Shown: positions 22,601 to 33,764 of the stretch, piece after piece
Layout of the letters: each line of letters starts with the position of its first letter
How positions within the stretch are numbered: position 1 is the stretch's first letter
Source of the DNA: Tricholoma matsutake
Lineage: Eukaryota > Basidiomycota > Agaricomycetes > Agaricales > Tricholomataceae
NCBI GenBank assembly: GCA_026075535.2
Contig: AP026544.2
Span: 8,246,001-8,310,000, forward strand
Direction: 5' to 3'
DNA length: 64,000 nucleotides
Made by a program: the position numbers and the translations under genes
Notes under the pieces: generated by a model
What the model saw: the letters and a program-made list of their open reading frames with translations, nothing else
What the model was told of the DNA's origin: nothing
The model's database searches: none

Positions 22601-23185
22601 AGTGAGTGTTCGTCGACGATATCATCTGATATATGATTTTTCTTAATGGCTTGATCGACAAACTCCTATGAATGAATGAGGACAAGGGTGACTGCATACC
22701 TCAAAGGAAGAAATCTGACCTTCCATGCACGTACCATAGCACGCTGAGTTTTCAGCCCTCCGGCCCTCCGATTGCCTTCTGCACGCCTGGTAGCATCAAC
22801 TCGGACTTTCTGCTGGAATGCACGAAGCTGGGGAGTTTTCGGTCTCAAGCTCATGTTCTTCGTCTTCACTTTGTTCTCCAGAATATTCTTCGTCTTCGTC
22901 ATCTTCGTCGTCGAAGCCGAGGAGTTCATCTGCATTTGCTCCGGTAACGCCGTAACTGTTCACTAACGAGGGCTCCCAGTCATCCTCTGCATTGTGAGGC
23001 AAGCCACTGTCCCTTGATTCGTCTGTTTGATTGCGTGGAAGGCGAATGAACGGCAGTTGGTGGACTTCGTTACTTTCGTGCGAGTCCTGTCCGGCAAAGT
23101 TAGCTGGTCCATTTGATGGAGTTCTAGGTGCTACAGAATCCATGATTGGCCTCGCATAATGAGAAGTAACCGCGGGCGAAGACAA
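19609..23185 (-). pseudogene. Crypton tyrosine recombinase with GCR1_C-like tail
   Basis: Multi-exon minus-strand gene, start MSSPAVTSHY (23185). An acidic N-terminus is followed by a SAM-like DNA-binding region (AFQQKVRVDATRR, EFVDQAIKKNHISDDIVDEH). The catalytic part has GHLAWTCQHATGNRGDDFRA (first Arg), HLPRHILGYKQ (H-x-x-R) and ETYFDVYAP (nucleophilic Tyr). Then come VWRHVQVLEQFLKLVCP, a helical region and a C-terminal GCR1_C-like domain (WSDVFALIKQPKLLWSSW, EIWACYNFGE, RLVEQYFSSKWR). Tail rich in Ser/Lys, TAG near 19609. Cryptons move by tyrosine recombinase and lack inverted repeats. Frames fail to join near 22850 and by 2 nt near 21745 (YHHY then YDVKDITAM), so this copy looks recently inactivated, though catalytic residues are all present. 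Most introns are 40-60 nt. Confidence 0.7.
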
Positions 23186-23582
23186 GCGAGGTGCAGTGGA
23201 AGCGTCTGCAGAGGGTTGACTGCGGCGGGCGGGAATAGTAATACGGAATCGAAGCGGGGACCTCTCTGAAATGAAAGGGCTGGTACGCAGTACAAGCCTA
23301 TGGGGAAGACCTCAACGAAGTCACGACCTCTTTGTGACCTGCCGCTTTCGGCTCGCCGGGAGGTCACCGATCATGAAACTCGTTGATGAGTTTGCGTGCT
23401 TGAATCATGTTATCATCTCATCCTGGAGATAACTCAACTGCCCCAACTCTTTTCGTTACACTTATAGTTATATCGTGCTGGTATGCAAATTAGAAAAAAG
23501 GGTGTGGATTGCTGGCAAGATCTAACTAAGGCCAACTCACACAATCTGAGGCTATTCGGAAACTTCGAAATCATAAAAAGCT
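23186..23582. other. Spacer between Crypton and aldo/keto reductase remnant
   Basis: No convincing coding. Contains GC-rich GTCACGACC...GTGACCTGCC...GAGGTCACC (about 23320-23365), related in wording to 18733-18780 on the far side of the Crypton/XPG segment. It may hold the right edge of the Crypton. Confidence 0.3.
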
Positions 23583-24371
23583 TCAAAATCGTACTGGCTG
23601 ATGCTCGTATCTGCAGAACACTTTTATGCATGCCCAAACGTCAGATCGAGAGCTAGACACTCACGGTTCCTCTAGGAACTTGATTTCTTCGTCAGTGAGT
23701 CTTTTACCGGTGATTATGGTCTCTAAAAGTTTTTCGGGCTGTAATTGCAAGTGAGAACGAGTAAAAGTGACCTTCAGGTGTGATTTTTACCGTATTCGCC
23801 CCGACAACTGGACTGGTGATTTTCGTCACAGACCACGCTAGGGCAACTTGACTCATCTTCCATCCACGCTTCTCGGCTATTTCCACCACCTAGTTGATAA
23901 TCTTGATGTCCGATTCCCTGCGTTTCTTCTCAAAGAAAGTCCCGTCAACACGCTTCGTACGAGTCGTCTCAATCCCAATAGGTCTCGCCAAGTGACCATC
24001 CATCAGTGGGGAATATGCAGTGATACCGATCCCTTTGCAGTGGCAATACGAGAACAATTCCAGTTCCTGTTCAAAAACAATTAATGAGGAATAAATCGTT
24101 ATGAAATAACGAACCTCCGTGCGATAACATAAAGAATGTTCCATTTGCACACAAGAAAACTGTGCCCATCCATTGAGTTGAGCGACGTTATTCATTTCGA
24201 TGAATTTCCAAGCTCGAACGTTCGATGCCCCCAAGTAACGAACCTTGTTTGATCGCACAAGATCGTTGAGTGCACACATTGTTTCTTCGAACGGGGTTTC
24301 GTCGTCGGTCATATGGATCATAAGGATATCGATATAGTCAGTTCCAAGCCTTGCCAAGCAATCATCAACCT
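23583..24371 (-). pseudogene. Aldo/keto reductase, C-terminal half only
   Basis: Minus strand: an intron acceptor (CAATCAG) at 24372 opens an exon encoding VDDCLARLGTDYIDILMIH, ALNDLVRSNKVRYLGASN, NNVAQLNGWAQFSCVQ and GIGITAYSPLMDGHLARP. Later exons give MVEIAEKRGWKMSQVALAW, ITSPVVGANT, KRLTDEEIKFLEEP and the end YEHQPVRF, stop at 23583-23585. This is the second half of the NADPH-dependent AKR barrel, with the coenzyme-binding C-terminal blocks. The first half, carrying the catalytic Asp, Tyr and Lys, is absent: the sequence switches to retroelement D within about 15 bases of the exon edge. Not functional as it stands. Confidence 0.8.
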
Positions 24372-24384
24372 GATTGAAGATCGC

Positions 24385-27300
24385 TGTGTGGGACAGATGG
24401 TTTTCTTATCGAGTATGGGCATCTTGGAAGATAGTAGTTATACTTCTTCTTTTCATCCACCAGAGGTATCTGGTGGTTAATCTCCCATAGTGGAGGTAAC
24501 TTGTCAGGTACTCCTTTAAGGATATCCTGACACAATTGTTTCTGGAGGCATGGAATGTCCTTTTTGGTAAGAGGACCCTTAGATTTGGCTTTTCCAGCCA
24601 AGTCTCTGCATATTGCAAAGAGCACATTGTTCAGATCATTGATCTGTTCAGGTGGAAGTACTGCAGGTATAGAGGCATTGAACTTGGGACGTTCGAATCT
24701 GGGTCCATCAGGAAATCTATCCTGAGTGAATTCCTGGACAATCTCTTCATCTTTGTTGCTCACAGGTTCTTCTTCGAGTCCTAGTAATACTGGGCCCAAA
24801 GCTTTGTTTGTCAATATCGTCCACTTCTTCCATCTCTACTTTCCTTCGTTGAACAGACGGGGGCTGTACTTTTGTGGAACTCAGACCCGGCTTGTCCAGG
24901 TCTTTTATTTTTTGAGTGGCCAGGTGGCTGCTACTGAGTCACTCATCCTTGGGAGGTTGAGGATGCATAGCATGCCTGCAAGCCTGTTTGAATGTATTAG
25001 GTCCCTCAATGATAGTATTGAGGTGTTTTCCCTTAATGCAAACTTCGTCGCATTCAAAATCTAGCAACACCATGTTTTCTCATAAACATGGTTCCTAGAA
25101 TGGTGTCATATCTATCGATGTTAACAACATCAAAGTAGTGGGTGTCTTTCACTTCACTGATTTGAAAATCAGTGAACAGTCCAAAGTTGATCTTTGAACG
25201 GCTGCCTACAATGCCTAATTGTAGTGGCACTGGTTCCTCCAACTCATGGGCTTTAAGATTCACTGACATGGAGAACTCAGGCAAGATTGAGTCAGACATA
25301 CAGCCTGAATCAAGGAGGACATAAGCTTCCAGGTTGTGAAGGGTCATCTTTGCAATGAAACATCTGTTATCTTTCTCTGATTGAGGAGGATGGGCAATTT
25401 TCTTTGAAGATTTTCTCAAAGTGGCCACTGGCCAAAGCATGGCTTATTTTTGAATAGGTTGTCCATCATGACACCTAGTCGCTATGAAAAGGACAGACTT
25501 TTTCTATCTGTCTCTTACTCTGAGTCTTCCTCAGAGTCTGACACCAACTGGGCAGAAGGGCAGCTATCAGAGTCATACTCTGATAGAATCTCTCAGATGG
25601 CACCAAAGTGCTCTGAGCCTGACCAGTCACTGGGAATATTTCCAGTGTCAGATTCCAAGTTGCACAGTTCACCTTCTGAACTGTATTGGGATCTGTAAGG
25701 ATCCATGTCTGACAAGGCAGACCCATACTCAGAGGCAGGATTATCCTCTGAGTTGCTACAAGCAGCGGCAAATCTCTCCTTCATTCCTGAATGAAATTTT
25801 GAATCCTGGGTTCCACCCTCTTCCCTTCCATTTTCATGGAAGGTCTTGGGATCAGCTGGTGAGGCTGACCTTTCTCTAGTGGCATACATCTTCACCGCTG
25901 GTTTAGGTTGCCCATATTTGGGGCATGTCTTATCTGTGGAGTAATGCAGTCCTCCACAGGTGTAGCAAGTAGGTTTATTGCTGTCATCAGACTTTTTGTC
26001 TAATTTGTAGACATTATTTCTGGGGTTTTTCACTCCAGATGATTGCCGTGTAACACAATGATCATTATCCCGGCGATTCTTTTCACCATGACTCCAAAGT
26101 CCCTTACTAGGATACTTCGAACTTGAACATCGTGAAGAATCATGATACTTTGTATCATGTTTGTGAGAACGATCTTGGGGTCATTCGTGGGACCTTTCTG
26201 GTGAAGGGCCCTTGGATTTGGAAGTTTTTGTCAGAGAGGAAGTGTTCTTTGACTTTGTGGAGTCCATAATACGCTTCTTTTCAGTGAAGTGTTTCCTCAT
26301 CCTTCCAATCTCCTCTGCCTGGCAGGCAAAGTGTAAGATATCATCAGCTGAGCTGGTCTCAGTGGAACATCCTTTGTTGAGGACAAAGGATATGATACTT
26401 GTGGGCAACCCAGCCACCAGTTGCATCTTGAATGTAAAAGGGTTGGGTGCCTGAATCATTCTGGTAGCATAACACTCCAGTTTATGGCAATAACTCATAA
26501 CACCTTCTGTGGTGTTATACTCGATGTGCCAGAATTTGTCAGTAGCATTGTGGGTCGCATTTTCATGCACAAACTGGTCATAAAGGCCAGTGATGACTTC
26601 CTTGAAAGTCCAAGCAGTTCGTTGACAGTATGCACTGTCAATGCTGTCCTCAAACCACGTTAAGGAACATCACTGTATATTCAATGCGGTCTGAGTCTAG
26701 CTCAGATTGGCACACCTTGTTCACTTTCAACCAGTGAAGGAGACCATTAAGCCATCTTTCGAATCCTTCCATGTTGGGTGATCCACTATATTTCGACGGA
26801 TTGGGGACCCGGGGACCGTTCTTGCCACCAGTGGCAGGAACTTCAGTTGAGACAGCAACCTTGTTGTCAATCTGTCTGTCTATGGATCTTGGCATGAATG
26901 TCTCTCAAATATTTAGAGGGACAGAGATTGGAAGAGCTAGACCAATATAGGGTAGTCATCTCTCATTGGGTTCCTAAATTTCCAGACATATGTCTGGAAG
27001 AAGTGTGTGTTCTTGCACCTCATCGTCTACTCGACAAGGTCCTTGTGGATGTCTCTTCCTCAAGATGGGAAGAGCATTTGGAACTTTCATCACTCGACGG
27101 ATTATATGTCAAGTCACTATTGCTTCTGTCCCCATCATCCCTGTCTCCATCCCCATCTGGTGGTCCTCCACAGCCTGCATGACTCTGCGCAGGCTGTCTG
27201 GAACTCCCAGATGGCGGGCTCTCTCGCTTCTGGTGGTGAGATGGAGGGTCATCCTTATCCCAAGGATGACCTTCTTTGTCAAAGTGGATCCCTTGATCAG

Positions 27301-28269
27301 GGATTGAGGTTGGGTGACCATCCCGGATATCGCCATTGTGTATCCTTTGCAGGACAATCCTGTCCTTGTTGATGTAATGTACCTTTTTTTAGAAGGTACT
27401 TCACCAGGAAGCTCAGGGTTGTTGAGACGTGGGGTACCATGTTGAAATGTAGGGGGCAATTCTTGTTCTGCCTGTTGGGCATGGTGAGGCTTGGTAGGGC
27501 TGGGTGCTGTCCTACAGGGAAAATTACTGGCGAAACTAAATGTCAGTTCTCTAACTTGGTTTTCCAACTTAAGAAGTTCGAAGTCCCTTGCATCCATGCA
27601 ATGGACTAGCATATCCATTGCGAGCTGAGCAAACTGCTCAGCCCCAAACTCTTCATCTGACTTGTCATCTCGAGGCTTGACCTTGAGTGCTCTTTTTTCT
27701 TTGTGTTGGCATAGCCTAGCGCTTTCATTCATCGGTGTTGCAGGTGCTGATGGGGATAAATTTGACCATATGGGCCAGAACAGTCATGGATTTTCATATC
27801 CCAGGGTGTTATGGGGGAGGTCAATCCCACTACTGGGTGTGACCCGGTCCTGCTGATCCTCAGGAGTCAATTTTTCCAGAGGAGAAAGCCTACTTAACCA
27901 AGGAGGGGCCCCAGGGTGCAACTGAGCACTTTGTCGACTGTTTTTTGATGATGATGAATGTTTGGAGTCGAGGTCACTGTTGTCAGCATCCTCCACCATG
28001 GCACGACGGCCATGTAGGCCTAGGGCTGGCAAATTAATATGCGTCAAAGTGACTGCATGCATTTTGATGTTCAATGAATCCCTTGTAGGTGAGGGGCTTA
28101 TTCTCGAGGTGCTTGTATGCACCTCAAGAGTTTGTGCAATGCTCACCTCTTTTTGGGCACACCAAAGAGGGTCTGAGCCTGACAGCAACGGATTATTTGT
28201 GCCTTTGGTGGTCTTCTTGGAAGAAGCCTTCAATTTGTTCTTGGTTTTGGATCTGGTTGTCAGAGCCAT
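24385..28269 (-). mobile_element. Ty3/gypsy element D, 3'-truncated inside RT
   Basis: Minus strand from ATG 28269 (MALTTRSKTKNK): gag N-terminal and capsid region (28269-26181), zinc knuckle CYTCGGLHYSTDKTC (near 25970), protease with active LLDSGCMSDS motif (near 25310) and the start of RT (LPPLWEINHQIPLVDEKKKY, 24480-24410). It ends there, before the catalytic YxDD, and aldo/keto reductase sequence begins. In-frame stops at 27784, 27109, 26650, 26181, 25593 and 25054 are all TGA. RNase H, integrase and the 3' LTR are gone, so mobility would need full-length partners. Wording differs from elements A-C, so it is a separate lineage. Confidence 0.8.
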
Positions 28270-28929
28270 AGTGTCGGTCTTGAGCAGCAGTCTTCAGCAA
28301 GGGAGAGAGAGAAAAAATTTTGGTCGTGAAAAGCATTTGAAAAGCAACGAATCTAATGCAAAGTAACTGGGGTCAGTCCTAGCGATGGATATGCTTCAGT
28401 TGCTGTGGCGCGACAAAATTATTGCCCTGCCCCTTGTGTGAGCAAGGTTGCCTTCTCCTCCAGATCACATGACCACAAAGCACAAACACTCTACCCCAAG
28501 CAAACCCCAAGTGGTGTTTCAATGTTACCTAGTCTCCAGGGCATTCTATTGGATTTTGAGTGAGCTACATTTCAAGTTCATGATGAGTGACTCCTAATTT
28601 CTGCTTTTGAATTTCAACTTTTACTCAGTGATAACTCAAAGAGTCCATGCAGCTTCCATCACTATATACAGCTGCCTTCTTGTCTTTGCAGAATAAACTG
28701 GGAATCTAAAGATGATATGGAAAATCTCTGTTTCACATTTTAACTTGTTACCACAGAATTTCTACATTCTCAGAACAATGGTGTTATCAAGATCAGACAA
28801 GCCAGCTGGCCCTGTTCATGTGAGACCACAGGGAGCTAGCGGATTTAAAAGGGCTCTTTGCAGGGATATCTGCTCATGAGTCATGTACGATTTTACTTTC
28901 ATACTCTGATAATTGATTGCAGTCCAGGT
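28270..28929 (-). repeat. Leader and probable 5' LTR of element D
   Basis: Non-coding sequence directly upstream of the gag of element D. A TATATAG box (minus strand, near 28665) is consistent with an LTR promoter. With the 3' LTR lost there is no copy to align, and I could not fix the LTR ends or a primer site. Confidence 0.35.
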
Positions 28930-29860
28930 TTACTGACATAACTTACCTTCCTCTATTTTGGGATGCCGATAGGTATTTCGACCACGAAGAGTCATGCACG
29001 TCGCAATGGCTCTCTTTCGGATCATCATCTTTTTGCGATGTCGACACTCCTGGTAATAGGCGTTCTTGTGTAATTGGACAGAATCTTGCGGGGGCGATGT
29101 AATGGCAGCTGCGGTTAGGCAGTAAAGATTTTGATGCACTGTTCTGTGTACACAGAAAGTCGGTCAATACATACTTAGGTCAAAATGCGAGAAATGATAA
29201 TCACCGGTTGCGCTGCGGTGTTACATAAGTACTTCCCCTATGGCCGGTGTTTGTGTGGTGCGATGATATCTTTGTCTACGAATCGGTAATCGTCGGAGAT
29301 TTTGTCCTTGATTGCGTAGGCATTGCGGATGGATCTGGACACTGCCGGTGCGCTCGTCCCTGTCGATCAAGCTGGCTCCTTGAACGAAGAAACAAATTCA
29401 GTTCATCTCAATCCACATCATGATGCTTGTGTATGTCAGCTCCAAAATATGAATATTCAAAATTCACCTTTTGCTATCCGACATTCGGAATATTTTTGCT
29501 GCAGCGGGCGATTGTAGAGACTGGCCATATGGGTCGAAGATTGGTAGCCATTGGATTCATCGGAAATGCGGTTTCTCCTATGGAAGACCAGGGGTGTTTT
29601 TATTCGGAAGCATGGCAACTATACCAACTAGCCTTGGCCATGGTGACATTTGCTAGTCAAAATGACTCGACTCTGGGAGCTGCTTACTATTTAAGTTTCA
29701 GGATTACTTACGTTGCTGGATCGCGAAGAATCTAGCCAGCTGTGAGGTTCAACAGCTTAAGTATAGCGTACAAATCGGCTGGGCACTGGCATAATGGCAG
29801 GGAACTCCTTAATAGAAGTACACTGATACGTGCTAGAATTTTGATGTAAACATTCTAACC
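28930..29860 (-). other. Possible exons of an unrecognised gene
   Basis: Minus-strand stretches with protein-like composition sit next to splice-like sites: a basic segment HKNAYYQECRHRKKMMIRKR (near 29050) ending at GTAAGT (28946), and a segment SIRNAYAIKDKISDDYRFVD (29335-29275). I do not recognise the product and cannot join the pieces into a firm model. Plus-strand frames here (29323-29517, 29427-29735) are no better supported. Confidence 0.25.
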
Positions 29861-30105
29861 ATGCGAGAACGGGTTCAAGTTCAAATGCCTGACGAGGATC
29901 CTAATACGCTATCACTGCGACAGATGGAGCTTTTACATCGTAAATACATAGGAGAGTCGGATGGGGACAGGGTGCATGGTATAGCGAAGAGGTTGTTTGC
30001 GTTTCAAATTTCATCTTTTGGATTGCAATTTACGTGGCTTATAATACATACCAACAGCGTAAATCATCTTGATATACAGACAAGTCCTTACACTCCGGGA
30101 CACCC

Positions 30106-32897
30106 TCAAGCCTGCGTCTGACTAACAGGCTCATAGCCCGCCCTACTCGCACTCGCACTCCCTCCGCTCCTCCCAAGACCAAATCCCCCCATGCCCATGA
30201 ACAACCCCTTCCTCTTCCTCCCCGTACCACTTCCAATCCCATGTCCCTCCCCCCCAACTTCCTCTTCCTCCCTCCTTCTCTTCGCCTCCTTAAATCCCTC
30301 CACCGGCACATCATACAAAACCTCATACTCCACCCCAAGTTCCCTACCTTTACCCCAGAAATCCCTACAATTCCCAACCACACCAAGATCAAACGGATTA
30401 CTCGCCTTACTTGCACGCGCTAGCCCATTCGCAGCTTTCCCTCTCGTGAATCTATCAAATCCAAGTAAATTCATCAAAAACCCGCTCCCATTTCCACACC
30501 CAGCACATAACCCATGTTTCACCCGTCCATTATGCACTGATTCCCCAGCACCCGCACCAACTCCCACTAAAGCCGTGTCCTCCGTATCCACACCAGGCAG
30601 AGCGCTCAAGCCAGATAAACTCGAAAGGCGCTGATGCCGATGACCCATTTGCCCGCTCATACTTGACCCGCCACGCCCGCCCATATATCCGTACCGCCCG
30701 AGGTTGGAGACCTCGAGAGTGGTCATCTGACGAGCTATTTGCCAGAGTTGGGTGGCGAGGAGGACCAGGGTCCAGGAGAGTTGGAGGGTAGACCAGAGGG
30801 CGACGGAGATGAGGAAGGGGTCGTACGCTGCGAGGAGGCAAAGGGGAGTGGGGAGAATGCAGGATGGGTTTGTGGAAGAGGGGACAGGGGAAGGGAGGAT
30901 GAGGGTAGAGAAGTCTGGTGGGTGAGATAGGATTAGATTTACGCGGAGGGAGGGAGGGAGGAAGGGAAAGACGTACATGCATAGGTCAAGTAGTCGAAGA
31001 GGATGATCCCAATGACAAGTGTAGATACGAATATGACAAAATGGCGGTGGTTGTTGCTGCCCACTGATAGTTTTGTGAGGATCAGTTCGTAAGTTCGTAA
31101 GTTCACTCACCGCAATTCCATACCCAGGGACAATGGCTGAAAATGACATCCATCTATTAGCAAAAAATAGGAAAAGAAACGTAAACGCACTGGTCACTCC
31201 GAGCGATGCATTTGTCACACAGCCTACAATGTTTCGAACGTAGCGGTTTACGCGCCTGTTTCGACGAGGCAACAACCATCAACGACTTCAAACACTCCAT
31301 AATTAGAAAACAAACCATGCACTGGATACAGAACGTCTGTCCGTTCAACCTTCCCTCCGATGCCAGGTCCTCAATGATCTACACAGCGATGTTAGCACCC
31401 ACAAAAGTGCAGAGGGGATATACCGACAGATTTGAGTTCTGCGTCGCTCGTAGGCCTGGGGCACGTCCCCGGGTCGAGGGTGATGGAGCGGAAGAAGTTG
31501 TACGCGCACAAGCCGACGGTGAGTGCGAATGTAAGGTGTATGAAAGAGTGGGATTTGGATTCTATTCAAGTGGGATGGGTTAGTGGTAGTAGTTGTTGTT
31601 TACTTACGTGGGAGACTGACGTTGGACTAGGCGGGTGAACCAGCAGAAAAGGACCCAGACCATAGATCCACTTATAATACCGGCAAAGTAAGGTGTTTGG
31701 TTGACGGTATCTGTGTATGTGTTGTTATTGAGGAGAACGCGTGTTACGATCTATTCGAAAAATATGAGATGAATGAGAACGGATGAAGATAGCACCTTAC
31801 ATGGTGCATGCCGAAAAATTCAGCTAGTGCAAGAAGTAGACCTGTGTACCATGGCAAGATGGTTAAAGTCAAGAACATGAGATAGAAAAATAACGTGGGT
31901 AGAAGGAAGATAGCGATTTTGGTATTTCGCTGAATTGAACTTGGGTTAGCGCTTAACATTAACGAGCACGAGAGCACTTACTTCACTTAGCGGCTTGCCC
32001 TTCTTGACACCATACTCGTTCATACCGCCCTCCTCCAGCGCCCTCTTCCACGCGCCTAAACTCTTCAGCTCGACGGCCATATCCCTCGGAGTCCTATCCT
32101 CCCCATCCTTGGCGCCCAAATCCGCCCCCTTTTCGACTAGTTTCCTAATAATCATCCTATTCCCTCTCACCACAGCCCAATGCAACGGTGTCAACCCGGC
32201 ATCATCTTTCGTGTTCGGATCAGCGCCGTGCTTCAACAGCAACTCCACCGAAAGGCCATCACCCTGATACGCAGCCCACATCAAACTCGTATGGCCCTGT
32301 GAGTCCCTCGAGTCGACACTAATCGGTTGATGTAGGAGATACAATAATGGCATGATGGAAGAGCTGTGGGTGACAAGGTGTAGAGAATTGTAACCTTGGG
32401 AATCAGCGATGGTAGGGTCTGCGTTGTGCGCGATGAGAAGCTGGATGACGTAGAGGTACCCGTTACGGGCCGCCCATTGCATTGGAGTAGCGACGAGGTC
32501 TCCACCTAGAGCATCGACCTCTGCGCCTTGTTCCAGAAGATACCGACATGCAGCAACGTGAGCGTTAATAGCAGCCCAATGAAGAGGGGTGATATTTTCA
32601 GGATCGCGATCTGTTGCTTTAGCTTGTCCTGACTCTATGAGTTGGCGAATCAGGTTTGCATCTCCTCGTTGAGCAGCAACGAATATGTTTATCTGTTTTA
32701 AAAAATTAATTGGAAATCCGTGCTGCGCAACTGCAAGATCGTACGTCAGATGAAGTATCTTGGCGAGGAGGAAAGGACAAGCTTGTGGCCATCGCAGACT
32801 CTGGTGTCACAGATGCCGATGGTTCTGATTTTGCAGTAAGCAGCCCAACTTGGTCGTCCATTAGAATCAAGTCGCCGTCGAAGTCGATGACGACCAA
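30106..32897 (-). CDS. AKR1: Ankyrin-repeat DHHC palmitoyltransferase
   Basis: Multi-exon gene with consistent splice sites. Exon 1 (32897-32745) starts MVVIDFDGD and joins at SSD to [19 protein letters not shown] (intron 32744-32693). About six ankyrin repeats follow ([49 protein letters not shown]). Then come two membrane helices ([35 protein letters not shown]), further helices, a Cys-rich domain CIQCM...[11 protein letters not shown] and the catalytic [19 protein letters not shown]. Two more helices and a Gly/Ser-rich cytosolic tail end at TGA 30106-30108. The enzyme transfers palmitate to cytosolic cysteines at Golgi/endosomal membranes; in yeast Akr1 modifies Yck2. The catalytic Cys lies in a 26-nt microexon (31111-31136). 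Appears intact. Confidence 0.9.
31111..31136 (-). other. AKR1: 26-nt microexon encoding the DHHC catalytic core
   Basis: Flanked by introns 31190-31137 (GTGCGT...TTTTCAG, 54 nt) and 31110-31064 (GTGAGT...CTATCAG, 47 nt). The exon supplies the last base of the first His codon through HCPWVWNC. Skipping it or using the nearby in-frame alternative acceptor (CTAATAG at 31158-31164) would remove the active site. Confidence 0.75.
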
Positions 32898-33764
32898 AAG
32901 GCTCCAAAAGGCTGTTCAGAGTGGATTGATTATGTCAGCACGTGGTTGCCAAGCTTCCACGGGAGTATCGCGGCTCGGGCAAGGCTCGGGTGTTGCAAAA
33001 TATTTTAGTTTGACCACTTCCTGTCCACATATCTCCCTCGGATATGCCGGATTATATAGCTTTTGACTACCTTACTATGCTCTAGTTTTCAGTTCCTTTT
33101 TATTTGACTTAGTCGTCATCCAATACGTGGTCCGAACCAATTCACCTAGAGTTGCAAAACACGTGATTACGCGACCCAGCGAGGAGTTCACGGCTTTGGG
33201 AAAGAAAAAGTAGCAGAGCATCTTCGGAGAGGCTTATTGTAATGGATTGTGTCCAAGACTCAAGTGATTGAGGCTTGGAACATCCATTTTCAAGTCTTGC
33301 AACACTAGATGAATTTGCAACGCCCGGGCCGTGATAGTATATGTACGGGGATACGAGGAGGACTTGTGTGTGTGTTATCCAGACACTCGTTGTCTGGAAC
33401 TGAATTTAACACAATGAGCACCAGATTGGTCTTTAGTAGGAATGGTGCGAAGAGTTCTAGCAGACACTACGAGAAGGAATGGAGAGTGCAAATGCGAAGC
33501 AGCCAGTCACCGAAGAATGACGCTAACCCACCGCATCGTTTGACGATTAGTTGGCGAAGGTGGTCAAGACGACAAAGCAGACACAAGAAAGAGGGAATGC
33601 CAAAGCACCACTACGCTAAAGATCGAAGAAGTATATATACACAATCATTTCAGTACTCAAGTTGGGGATGTCCAATGTAAGATCACCCCGTATAAACCCT
33701 TTTCTATCGAGATTGTTAGCCAGGAAGCAGAACAATCGGAATGGTAGATGTACTGTATACAAGT
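32898..33764. other. Intergenic region between AKR1 and eEF1B-gamma copy 1
   Basis: Upstream region of AKR1 and downstream region of eEF1B-gamma copy 1, both genes pointing left. Open frames at 32710-33066 and 33309-33680 have no recognisable features. Nothing else seen. Confidence 0.5.

Noticed and set aside
30106..31275. The 389-codon unspliced minus-strand frame as the true AKR1 C-terminus
   Set aside because: Reading through gives nonsense between 31136 and 30915; splicing at consensus sites restores [19 protein letters not shown] and the following membrane helices.
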